Source: Conoideocrella luteorostrata
Taxonomy: Eukaryota > Ascomycota > Sordariomycetes > Hypocreales > Clavicipitaceae
Length of the DNA stretch: 18,924 nucleotides
Direction: 5' to 3'
Assembly (NCBI GenBank): GCA_032433595.1
Contig: JASWJB010000533.1
Location: 1 to 18,924, forward strand
Shown piece after piece: positions 8,264-17,478 of this stretch; the stretch's first letter is position 1; each line of letters begins with the position of its first letter. The position numbers were made by a program, and so were the translations under genes. The notes below the pieces were generated by a model. That model had not been told where the DNA came from. It ran no database searches and worked only from the letters and a program-made list of their open reading frames with translations.

Positions 8264-11237
8264 ATGACTACGACACCGCAAGAGGTGCCCCTGCACTCCA
8301 TTGACCGCACTCCCGAGTATGAGGAGTTTATGACCAAGCTTGCAGAGTTCCACGAGAAACGAGGTACCATTCTCGACCCAGAGCCCAAAGTCGGTTTGAT
8401 CTTTCTCGATCTGTACAAGACCTTTAACCACATTGTCGCCAGCGGAGGCTACGACAAGGTATCGGAGGAAAAGCTGGCCTGGCGGCGCATGGCAGCAGAA
8501 TTAGGCTTGCACTCCAACAACGAAGCTTCCACGGCCTTCTCCCTGAAAGAAAAGTTCTACAAGAACCTGGCTGCCTACGAGATTAAAGTCATACATAACC
8601 AAGAGCCACCGCCCAAGGAAATATTAGAAGACATCACGGCGAAGGGCGCCAGCTTGCTAACTCGCACCCTCGAGAATTTCCGGCCGAAGCGCGACAGCAA
8701 CGTCAACGCCGGAGACTCAGCAGCATCTGGCGACGACGGTACGCCAACTCGCGAACGTCCAGCTCCAGAGGCTCCGTCAAGCTCGCGCGCTTCTCGTGGT
8801 CTTAGAGAAGCGCCTCCTCAACGTGTTATTTTCCAACCTGATACGGGTCCTAGCCGTTCTACCAGGCACGCCGTCCAACAGAACGCTGCGCAAGCAGCTT
8901 CTCCAGCACATAGTAATACCCAGACATCCTCACATCACACAGCCATGCAGCCAATACCACCTGGCGGTCATCACGGCCGTGGGCCATCTTACGTACATCA
9001 CCCCTCCAACTCGGAAAACACTTCAAATTTAGTTTTGTCGTATCAACCAAAGCATCTCAAGCCTTTGCAATTGCGGGCTGTCGCAACCCCCAGCAGCGCT
9101 CCTAATGAATTTCCAAGGCATCGTCTACCGCATCGGCCAGCTGTTGTTGATCCTGCCCTTCGGCAGCCAATGCAACCAGGCAGTAAGTATCACCTAACAA
9201 GTCCCGATACACCCGATATTCGCGTCCCGGCAGTTCTGACCTTGCCTTCCGCAGCCGGATTCGACGGACCCAACATTTACACACGTTGCTTGAACGCTTT
9301 GCGCTCTAGTATTCCAGCTGAACAATCTTTTGCCTTAAATCATCTTGTCAAAATATCTTTCGAGCGTGGCGACAAATATCGGTTTGACGCCTTCCCTGGA
9401 CTCGCTGAGGGCCTTGTCGACAAAGCTCTCCAAGTTGGCAGTCTATTCTACCACGTCTCATGGGTTGTGTCATGGGACCCGTATGCAGACTCTTCACACA
9501 TTGGTCATCTTGATGGCAACCATGGAACTCGAGATATTATTGAGCGGATTGGCAATCTTGTTGAGAAAAACCAGCCGGATGCTCTTGAAACGGAATCATA
9601 CACTGATGAGATGATACTGATCACCGAGGCCGTTTTAACCCTTCGCAACATGGTAACCTTACCGGAAAATGCGCTCAACATGTCAGATTTTTTTCCGATA
9701 AAGGACCTTATTTGCATCATTTTGCATTTGCCTCCTAACGATTCCGTGACCGAGCTAAAGCACATGGCACTCGACATCGCGGAGCAAATCACTCCATTTC
9801 TAATTCTAGAATCAGACGATTCCTTGTACAGAACACTTATTGCGCAATTGGCATCCGATGATCGCGGCACCATTATTACTGCTTTACGAGCACTGGGTCG
9901 CATCTCGATGAATCTGGATGCCACCAACACGCTCAGCGACGTACCTGCAGATATCCTGCGGCGCATTTCGAACTGGCTCCTACTCAACGATGACGAGTTG
10001 ATGGACGCCTGTCTTGATTTTCTCTACCAATACACGGCAGTTGTTGCAAATGTAGACAGAATCATCAGGTCCTTAGTCCCCGAGAACCTTGTGGATCAAC
10101 TGGTTCGACTCTTGGCCCACGGAGCGAGAAAAGTCCACCGAGACTTCATCCTTGTTCCTGAGCGAAAGGTCCCTGCTCGAGAGGATATTCCGCCGATGCC
10201 TGAAGACTTGCTGCAACAAATGCTCAGGCTGGAAGAGCCAGAACGTGTTCACAAATGGGTCAAGTGCTTCTTTGAGGAAGACGGCGATTCCTTCGTGACG
10301 CAGCTGGCTGCTTGGCAAGCATATCAGTCTGCTTTCGTTGGTCCCCTGAAAGCGATTGGACAGCCTATGATCACACCAGCCGACTTCATTCGCAACAGCA
10401 CTTCAGTCTATAAGGACTCCAACGCCCAAGTTCTTCGCGAACCTGGCGAGCCCCAGCAAAAATTCATCATTCACGGCATTCGCACCCGGCCGCATCCACT
10501 GAACTTTGATGGCGTAGAGTACGACCGTTGCTCCTGGGCGACCAGTCAGGACAATAGGTATGACAAATGTGGCCAATACTACCTCAAGCCGGAACAGATG
10601 TGGAATCACATCCTAACAGCGCATCTTGGCGAGCAAAGAAATGCAAATGGCCAATTTGATAACACTGAGAAGGAGTTCGTGTGCACTTGGGGCGACTGTT
10701 CCAAGTATACGAAACCTGTCAAGCTGCATCTTCACAACATTGCCCGACACATCAACACACACATCATGTCTACCATGTCTAACAGCGATAAGGGATTGGG
10801 ACTGCAAAAGCCCTGGGTAGTCCCTGCCAAGACCATGGCTGTCACGGTTGAAGAGACGGCAACTGTTCGCGATGAGCGGAATCCCCAACTTCCCCCTCAA
10901 GCAGCGGGCATTCCCTTGAGCGCAGTTCTCGTCTTACGCAATGTTGCGCGAAATATTGTCAAGACCGAGGCGGAGGATGAGTTAATCAAATCGCAGGGAA
11001 ACAGCACATCAGAAAAGGGCGGTTGGAACGAGAAGCTCTTCCGTGCCCATCTACCGCGATTATTCGAGGTTCTCGCTGAGAACAGAGCCCTAGTACGTAT
11101 TTATCTATCAACGACTGAATCTAGATTACAAATTGAGGTAATGCTAACTCAAGCGGCAGGGCCCTCATGTTTCCTCTCTTTTAGACCTTATTCGAACCAG
11201 GATCGAACCAGAACATAGTGATGAAGACGAATACTAG
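8264..11237 (+). CDS. RSC9: Rsc9-like ARID subunit of the RSC chromatin-remodelling complex
   Basis: Exon 1 is 8264-11092 (943 codons) and exon 2 is 11160-11237 (25 codons plus TAG), 968 residues in all. Rsc9 is a nuclear subunit of the RSC remodeller, which moves nucleosomes at promoters. Residues 18-108 form an ARID DNA-binding domain (DLYKTFNHIVASGGYDKV, W83, then LKEKFYKNLAAYE). About 115-325 is disordered, rich in Pro, Ser and His. From 332 (GFDGPNIYTRCL) to about 700 is a helical repeat-like region (LNHLVKISFERGDKYRFDAF; LLNDDELMDACLDFLYQY), as in fungal Rsc9. Two Cys/His clusters follow: C756-X12-C769-X12-H782-X4-H787 and C807-X4-C812-X16-H829-X3-H833, the second C2H2-like. The spliced tail is acidic and ends EHSDEDEY; reading through the intron gives an unlikely tail instead. 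A GTAAGT at 9183 might start a further in-frame intron, but I kept it as coding. Confidence 0.88.
11093..11159 (+). other. Terminal intron of the Rsc9-like gene
   Basis: Donor GTACGT at 11093, branch site GCTAAC near 11143-11148, acceptor GGCAG ending at 11159; 67 nt, phase 0. Splicing changes the frame and exposes a 25-codon C-terminus that is helical then acidic (DLIRTRIEPEHSDEDEY), ending at TAG 11235-11237. The unspliced frame would end at 11218 with a Cys/Ser/Arg-rich tail that looks non-coding. Confidence 0.8.
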
Positions 11238-11347
11238 ACGCCAATATTAGATGGAGAGATGTAACTACCGGGCATGTACCACAGCATTACAGCACGGATC
11301 TCGGTTGTAGCAGTTGTGAAATAGGCGTTGAATGGTATTCCATTCCG

Positions 11348-11359
11348 TTTTTTTTTTTT
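11348..11359. repeat. T12 tract in the Rsc9-like 3' flank
   Basis: A run of 12 T about 110 nt after the Rsc9-like stop codon. It is probably part of the transcript's 3' end region or a retro-processed A tail on the minus strand; the sequence does not decide. Confidence 0.6.
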
Positions 11360-11625
11360 CCTATTTGGGTCCAAAGTGTGTATAGTATGGTGTGGTATGA
11401 TGCAGTACAGGTGACGCAACAATCTTCTTCACAGTGGCATTTCCGAAGCCATCTATTTTCTGTAGCACAATTCACAGACTTGGTTTACTTGCTACGGTTG
11501 ACTTCTTTCCTGTGAGTGCCCGGTCCGGTCCACAGGCTCTACTGTAGCCTCAAGCTGGTCGATTGGGCTCGCCGCGCGAGATAACTACACGCTGTCGGTG
11601 TTCGGACTCATTCCTATCGTAACCT

Positions 11626-11925
11626 GTGTCTACTGCTGCCAGAGGCCGGATACCAAAACAATCTACAATTCTTCACTACGACTCACGTATCGTTTCGCCA
11701 TCGAGCCAACCTGGCATGTCGCCACCACCCGCCCAACATCATTATCTACATCTATCTCCATTGCGCGGGCCTCTCTGCCAGCGAATAGACGTCAGATTTG
11801 GAATATTCTTCCCCAGGCCTCGGAGGCCGATAGACTAGCTACAGGTTACAGGTCGTCAGGCGCCTTTCCGCTACGCGATCGAACACCACCGGCACATGTT
11901 TGAGATTATGCGTTGTCGTGACTAG
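11626..11925 (+). other. Open frame interrupted once by TAG
   Basis: One plus-strand frame is open for 100 codons apart from a single TAG at 11836-11838, followed by CTA. A Met codon lies at 11716 (MSPPPAQHHYLHLSPL). After the TAG the frame runs on through a protein-like stretch (APFRYAIEHHRHMFEIMRCR) to a stop at 11923-11925. It may be a decayed short gene, a missed intron or chance. I recognise no family. Confidence 0.2.
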
Positions 11926-11945
11926 CAACTGATAAGGCTGCATTA

Positions 11946-11961
11946 CCCCCGGGGGGGGGGG
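11946..11961. repeat. C5G11 homopolymer junction
   Basis: Five C are followed directly by eleven G. The run is long for ordinary fungal intergenic DNA, and its exact length may be affected by sequencing or assembly error. Confidence 0.8.
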
Positions 11962-12176
11962 CTTGGTTTGTCATTTTCAGTTCTTCACAAAACCAAATGA
12001 CAACATGATGGATTTATACAATAGGTCATTGCTGGGCCCCCCCTCTACACACATGGACGGAGCCTTGGCTGTAAATCTTCTGGAAGCCGGCTCCGCAACT
12101 CCGTGAAGTGCCACACCATTCCACCTGCAATACCTCATTGTGCGTTTTGCCGGAGCTTGGCTGTGGACACTAGCAC

Positions 12177-12190
12177 TAATTAACTAACTA
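12177..12190. repeat. TAATTAACTAACTA block, second copy
   Basis: Identical over 14 nt to 854-867 near the other end of the window. Both copies are followed within about 15-20 nt by TAGGAG and a TAGG motif, so the similarity goes a little beyond the block. They may be remnants of a dispersed element or independently evolved low-complexity sequence. Confidence 0.5.
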
Positions 12191-12230
12191 GTAAGCATTC
12201 TAGGAGGTAGGGGTGGGATGGGGCTCGGGC

Positions 12231-12242
12231 AAAAAAAAAAAA
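12231..12242. repeat. A12 tract
   Basis: Twelve A directly after GGGCTCGGGC and followed by TATGTC. It is a simple homopolymer; no coding sequence of a retroposed gene is recognisable before it. Confidence 0.7.
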
Positions 12243-13117
12243 TATGTCTGCCTAGATAGATGGAGCTCTTAATCCATGCCGTAAGCTTAGTGACGCATCG
12301 ATTCCTGCGTTAGTAACTTCCTGATTGTTCAGTTAGTTGGATGGTGTGAGGAAGATGCTCCCCCCACTTCCTAGCTACAGAAAATGCAAAACAGCTTCAA
12401 CCTTATCAGTTCCAGGGTACTCCGTATGGGAGTCGACGTTGGAAAGAGCTCCCCCCTTCAAGAAAATCATCGACCGATGATTTGCATAAACTGTCGGAAC
12501 CAGTTTACGCGAAACATCCTACATCATGCTCGCAAGTCATGCTTCTTATTACAGCTGGTTGAAGACACAGAATTATAGGCTCAGAGCAATGCCGGGCTTG
12601 TTCACCTGTTACTACTGACCGGCTACTGGAAGTGGAGACAGCATTGCAACATGGTCCAGCAATTGCACCACTCTTTAGTCTCATCAGCGCCGCGAGATAG
12701 ATGGGTTTTGAGTCCAACCCCGGGTTTGTGACATCTATTTTCATTTTCGTTGTGTAATGTACTCCGTATTGCTCCGCGGTCCGTGTCCCGTAGACCTTCA
12801 CCGAGAGTTGATCTTGTACGAGTACTACGGAGCAAGGAGCACATTCGCCTAGGTGACAGAGCTAAGCCACGTATTTTGCAGTATTCTCTTACGGAGTACC
12901 AGGGGCGAGTGATCCGTGCTATTCTGGGCTGGCGGCTTTAAGGTTTGCGGGTGCAGCTTGACAGGCTAACGCAGCCCGTCGCCGCGGGCTCAGCCAGGAT
13001 TCTCCATGTCGACCATTTGGGTATACCGGTCCGTTAGCTACATGGGTGAAGCAGATGAAGGATTGCAGACGAGCAACTTGTCCACATATGCGGCCACGGG
13101 AATAGATAACGTACATC

Positions 13118-13133
13118 TACGGAGTACGGAGTA
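13118..13133. repeat. Tandem TACGGAG element (two units)
   Basis: TACGGAGTACGGAGTA: two copies of a 7-nt unit plus the start of a third. It is one of several such elements in the region; the reverse complement TACTCCGTA occurs elsewhere in the window. Confidence 0.85.
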
Positions 13134-13989
13134 AAAGTAAGAATATTCCTATCCACCATGCCGATCCAGGCCTATAATCCAGGGCACTGGCGCGTGGCTC
13201 TGGTTGACCAAGTCTACCTCGATAGATGGACCGCCGTCTGATATGTAACATTGTCTGTGATATCAGAAAATTGCTTTGCCGTCGAGCCTCCAGCCTGTGT
13301 ATACTACTAGTATGTGTGAATATGTGTGGGTGGGTGTGTGTGCCAACATCCAGCCAATGTGGCCGCCAATACAGACGGCCACCTGAAAGCAAGGTGGGCG
13401 AGTCACCTCGCCTGTCACACATGGACTGGGGAAGAGAAAATTCAGCATGGCCACATGACCGGTTGCGAGATTGCCTCATGGCAATCCCAGGTCAGGGCGG
13501 TTTCGGCGCAGGTCAGTAATAGAACACCGAAGCTCGGACTTCCCTCCACGTTCCCACCTTCAGGGTCCCCCATAGGCCCTTAACAATGCCGCCGCCAGGC
13601 CAGGCTGCCAGGGCACCCAATTACCACCAAAACACACCCCGTATAACAGAATGATTAACGTGCCAAGGACAGCTAACCCGGTCTGTATTCCCTGCAAGGT
13701 CGTCTCAGCGTGCTTCAGAGTTTACGAATTACAATCATCACAGCACTGTAGGTGAGCTTGTCTCTGCTGTGCTGCACCTATTGTACTCTATACTTGTGTT
13801 CGCCTTTTTCTCGACCCTTGTCTGGAGGGTACAGACATCGTTACCCGTTTCAGGGGGTAGTTTTCGACAAAATGCGGCTGCCCACTAGTGAGTTACCACC
13901 ATGAGAACCCCTACAAGATCCCCCGGTGATTCGAATGCTGACCTGGGTCGGGTAGGTGGTGTGGGCAATCCGTCCATCTGGCCACGTAG

Positions 13990-14520
13990 ATGATGGCAAG
14001 CGCGACGCCCATTCAAAGCGAAGCGTTCGCATACACCAGCCATTTTGTCTTTACCGAGCCGGCGTGGCAAGTGTGGAAGGGAAGTCGATGCGAACAGTAT
14101 GCAATGGTGTGCATCCCAGAGATAAGTTTGCAGCAGCTGTGGCGGTTGGCAGCTTTCCGTTCGTCGTCCAATGGCTGCATTACATCGTATACTTTGAGCC
14201 AGAGCCATCCGGGGGGAAAGGTCCAGCCGGTGCGCTTTAATTTGTTGGCGGTTGCAGGTGCAGGGCTGCCAGTCCGTTCAAAACCAGCACCGTTTCTGAC
14301 GTTCAATACCTACCTGCCAGAGTACGGAGGACTGAGTATATGGTTGAACAATATCTTCCTGCTCAAAACCCCCAGCCGAGCTACGCCGAGCAGCTTCGTA
14401 TCGGAGATGTGCTATGAAAGGCTTGTATTGCTCTCCATTTCGACACTATGCCCGAAACCATGTAGACGGTCGTTGCCAAGCTCATACGCATGTCAGTCAA
14501 CAGTACGGAGTACTCCGTAG
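13990..14520 (+). CDS. Doubtful 176-codon open frame
   Basis: A true ATG at 13990 starts a frame open to a TAG at 14518-14520. The stop lies inside the palindromic TACGGAGTACTCCGTA element and another copy of the repeat (AGTACGGAG near 14325) lies within the frame. The product is Ser-rich with irregular composition and no recognisable domain or signal peptide. Frames on the other strand are also open for about 100 codons. I think chance is more likely than a gene, and list it because it is the longest ATG-started frame in the gene-poor stretch. Confidence 0.12.
   Translation: MMASATPIQSEAFAYTSHFVFTEPAWQVWKGSRCEQYAMVCIPEISLQQLWRLAAFRSSSNGCITSYTLSQSHPGGKVQPVRFNLLAVAGAGLPVRSKPAPFLTFNTYLPEYGGLSIWLNNIFLLKTPSRATPSSFVSEMCYERLVLLSISTLCPKPCRRSLPSSYACQSTVRSTP
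14504..14519. repeat. Perfect palindrome TACGGAGTACTCCGTA
   Basis: A 16-nt sequence equal to its own reverse complement, formed by two head-to-head copies of the TACTCCGTA-type element sharing a central GTAC. It could bind a dimeric protein or simply reflect how these elements multiply. Confidence 0.85.
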
Positions 14521-14701
14521 TTGGCGCAGTTAATGAAGAAGCTTGACAAGCTCACGATCCACTGCGGGGTGTGCCGGACGAATGTCACGATAGATCAACG
14601 ACGGCAATGCAGTCACGATCCAGCGGGTCAAGGTGGTTTGGTTACCCCTCAGCCTAGTTTGAAACTACTGTACGAAGGACAACCCCATTCAATTGTCTTG
14701 T

Positions 14702-14716
14702 GCGGAGTACGGAGTA
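14702..14716. repeat. Tandem CGGAGTA element
   Basis: GCGGAGTACGGAGTA: two CGGAGTA units in tandem, about 185 nt from the perfect palindrome and in the same orientation as its left arm. Confidence 0.8.
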
Positions 14717-15400
14717 TAGATTCATCAGTTAATCCACGCCGGCCATGGGAACCTCGCGATACACAGATATCGCCACGAAGCGTTGAGCCCACGTGTATTC
14801 GGTTTACCTGTAAAGGAAACGGAACATAAAATCTTATCGCTACGTTATACCGCGACACCATTAAAGCGATAATGGTATATCACTGGCCAATCAAACGTTC
14901 CAGGCGATCAAACGACCTTTTTTGGCCTTCACAGATGGCAACGCCTGTCCACAGCACAAAGCAATGACTACACGGCTATGCATGCGGCGAATCGAGATGC
15001 CCAGAGACAAGGAGACAGAACGAGAGGTCAACCTCTCCAAACGGTGCCGTCCTTGGGCTCGGTTGTCTTACCGTTCATTCTCCACCGTATGCGGGAACCG
15101 TTTTCTAAGCCTAATTCTTCTTATCCTTTTTCATTCCTCCGTGTTGACGGCAGCGGATTGCGCTTAACTCTATTCGGCGACGCCACATCTCATTGTCCCA
15201 GCCAGGCACCGGACATACATACTATGATAATAGCCAGGGGTTCAGACGCGGAAGATGCATTGACGCTGGACAGACAGGCTTTGACAGGGGAGGACTGATG
15301 CTGCGGTCCCAAGCCGCCGTTCACCATTGACCTGGGGTGGTGGGTGACCCGACCTGCCGGATGCACTTGACTTGACGTGCTCGAGATGGCTCGGAGTAGC

Positions 15401-15413
15401 ACTCCGTACTCCG
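15401..15413. repeat. Tandem ACTCCGT element
   Basis: ACTCCGTACTCCG, with an inverted partial copy (TCGGAGTA, 15391-15398) just before it. The pair could form a short hairpin. Confidence 0.75.
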
Positions 15414-15622
15414 AAGTCGTATCGCTTCTGACTGCCTGCTTGCACCAACAAGGCTCGACACAACTACTTCTTTCCCAGGCTCCGAGAACCCACACTACAT
15501 ACGGCGTACTTACAATACAACATGTCAGCTTACGAGTCTGCGCCATTCGAATTGTTTTCTCTAAATTGACAGGATTTAACCTGTGCATGTTTCTGCCTGT
15601 CACTGCACATCGCGCTCGAGAA

Positions 15623-15638
15623 TACGGAGTACGGAGTA
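15623..15638. repeat. Tandem TACGGAG element (two units)
   Basis: TACGGAGTACGGAGTA, identical over 16 nt to the element at 13118-13133. Confidence 0.85.
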
Positions 15639-15915
15639 TCTCTGTCCCTGCTCTGATTAACCCGGCCCGGCTTGGTCATATGACCATCTTCAAGCTCCAC
15701 CCGTGCCGTGAAATCAAACAGGAGCATCTATTGGTACAATATAGCTAATGATGGCTAGACAAGGCTAGACAAACATTGTACCCTTGCCACTGCCGTACTC
15801 TACTAGTGCGTGCTTCCGTGAACACATTGCATCGTGTTGTGCTTTGGGATGAGGGACTGGGGCCATATCGTGTCAGATACCTTTGTTGTACGGATGAGAC
15901 ACTTGCATTCCGCCG

Positions 15916-15943
15916 CCCCCCCCCCCCCCTTTTTTTTTTTTTT
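15916..15943. repeat. C14T14 double homopolymer
   Basis: Fourteen C followed directly by fourteen T. A plus-strand open frame of 189 codons (15776-16345) runs through it as Pro then Phe repeats, which is a reason to doubt that frame. On the minus strand it is a pure-purine A14G14 tract. Confidence 0.85.
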
Positions 15944-16801
15944 ACAACGCGAGCTTGCGCATTGCTTATCCCATTGCAGGAGACACAAGGCACCACAGTG
16001 AGATTGCAATGGCCAGCCATCACACTACCCACTCAGGTGTATGAGACATTTCTTGCTGTAGAAGTGTGTTCCGGTGATAATCTGGATGCAGACAGCTCGC
16101 AGGCCAATCTACAGATAAAGAATGAATTGACAGACCCGCCGATGCAAGGGCGACTCTCATCTCCAGCAATGAACTTGCTTGACCTGCTGGGCCCAAATTT
16201 TTGTGACGTTCAGTCCGCATGGATGGATGGAGACGTTTGGTTGTGCCGCATCTTGCTTGGACAATTACTCGCATCCACGCGTCCCTTGCCCCTGAACACA
16301 ATGGCCAAGAGTTCACACTGGCGACGGCTGCCGGCATCAATATGACTCCAAAATATTACATGTACTATATGTAGTAACAATGATGAATCTTCGCATAAAT
16401 TTGGCTCTCTGTTTTCTTAATATTCCGATGCGTGCCCAGCTCCTCCATTGGCAATCATGAAATTTTTCCACTAGCGTCATATCAATTGCCTACGTCACGC
16501 AATACCGCACTCGGGCTATTGACAACATTGTTGACAGATCCACCTCGATGAGAAGAGAGCCGGCAGCTCAGCAAGCCCACATATCATTGAAACTATCATA
16601 TTCACAGGCGAAACAGCAGCCTGCATTAACCAACTGCAACCAAGTATTGAAATATTATGAACAGTACCAACACGTCATTGCGGTACAGCCATCATCTACT
16701 CTGTCCATCCGTCCTCAGGTAACCAGAACATCGCAGCATGGGTCGTCCGGGCTGATCCCGAGACTACGTTGTTGGACCCTCCATCAGCTTCCAGAAGAAT
16801 A

Positions 16802-16822
16802 GGGGGGGGGGGGGGGGGGGGG
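16802..16822. repeat. G21 homopolymer
   Basis: Twenty-one consecutive G, the longest homopolymer in the window. Such a run can form G-quadruplex structures and is unstable in replication and sequencing, so its length should be treated as approximate. Confidence 0.85.
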
Positions 16823-16877
16823 TTGAAGTGGAAAATTGAAAAACCTGCGTGTCGCGCCTTGGCCATCGTCAGTGTGT

Positions 16878-16901
16878 GTACTCCGTACTCCGTACTCCGT
16901 A
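16878..16901. repeat. Tandem ACTCCGT array (three units)
   Basis: Three consecutive copies of the 7-nt unit ACTCCGT flanked by GT and A, the longest array of this element in the window. It lies about 580-600 nt before the dehydrogenase start codon, so a role in that promoter is possible. Confidence 0.85.
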
Positions 16902-17208
16902 TTGCTCAGCACGCACCCTGCCCTCATCTCAGCATGCCCTACGGAGCACCTTGCCCCCGGCATCCGGACCCGGACATGCCGCTTAGCGCCGTACTGGCTG
17001 GAGCTACAGGCTGGGTGCCAGTGCCAAGCCAGTGGCTTCCAGGGCCTCGCAGGCATTCCAGGGTTCCCACGAGCCGCTACGTCCGGCCCAGATTTGACGC
17101 TCCACCAGGGCTCCAGCGGCTCCAAAGTGCTCCATAGTGCAAAGATTTATTCTCCACTCTTCCTTTGTCAGTGATCTGAGAGCTCTCAAGGTCTAGACCC
17201 GCAATCGG

Positions 17209-17478
17209 TTGTTTGACTCGACTGGACCGTCACCCAGATATTTTCTTATATCAAGTCGTTGCTCACCTTCACAGCTTTCTTTGCTTGTAATTCCGTTTCC
17301 ATACTCTCCAGATACCCAGATCTTTCTCTTTTCTTCCTCTCTCTCGCTCTCACGCACCCTCTCCCACCTTACCAGCTCTGACGAGAACCTATTGTGCGTC
17401 CGACAAACACCAATCTACCTGTTCTACACAGCTCTTCCTTCCACACCTCTTTTCCTCCCGACAACCACATCCGTCACA
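17209..17478 (+). promoter_or_regulatory. CT-rich leader of the dehydrogenase gene
   Basis: The sequence before the start codon is strongly pyrimidine-rich, most of all at 17310-17378 (TCTTTTCTTCCTCTCTCTCG and similar). CT-rich tracts near the transcription start are common in strongly expressed filamentous-fungal genes. The frame happens to stay open here, extending the coding frame upstream to 17209, but the composition is that of an untranslated leader. Confidence 0.6.

Larger units (their letters stand above)
11238..17208. other. Six-kilobase gene-poor region with many short repeats
   Basis: No gene could be supported with confidence across nearly 6 kb. The stretch contains most of the window's TACTCCGTA/TACGGAGTA elements, four long homopolymer tracts, T and A runs, and a copy of a TAATTAACTAACTA block. 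Open frames are many but short, overlap on both strands, and several run through homopolymers or repeat elements. Two slightly stronger frames (11626-11925 and 13990-14520) are listed separately. I did not find terminal inverted repeats, reverse transcriptase or transposase motifs. It could be a long promoter and 3' flank, host to a noncoding RNA, or the remains of degraded elements. Confidence 0.6.

Noticed and set aside
9183..9254. Possible in-frame intron in the Rsc9-like gene (GTAAGT donor, CTAAC, AG at 9233 or 9254)
   Set aside because: The branch-like CTAAC lies only about 14 nt from the donor, which is too close for normal splicing, and the frame is open through it. RNA reads could still overturn this.
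13920..13945. GATTCGAAT resembling a tRNA B box
   Set aside because: No A box or acceptor stem could be found at the right distance on either strand.
13885..14306. Minus-strand frames of 97-107 codons opposite the 13990-14520 frame
   Set aside because: They are open on both strands at once with no domain, signal peptide or splice support; most likely chance in moderately GC-rich DNA.
15776..16345. 189-codon plus-strand frame
   Set aside because: It runs through the C14T14 tract as poly-Pro and poly-Phe and lacks recognisable domains; its openness is helped by the homopolymers.
17209..17478. Upstream extension of the dehydrogenase frame by 90 codons
   Set aside because: The extension is CT-rich leader-like sequence, lacks a good start, and would bury the clear mitochondrial presequence that begins at 17479.
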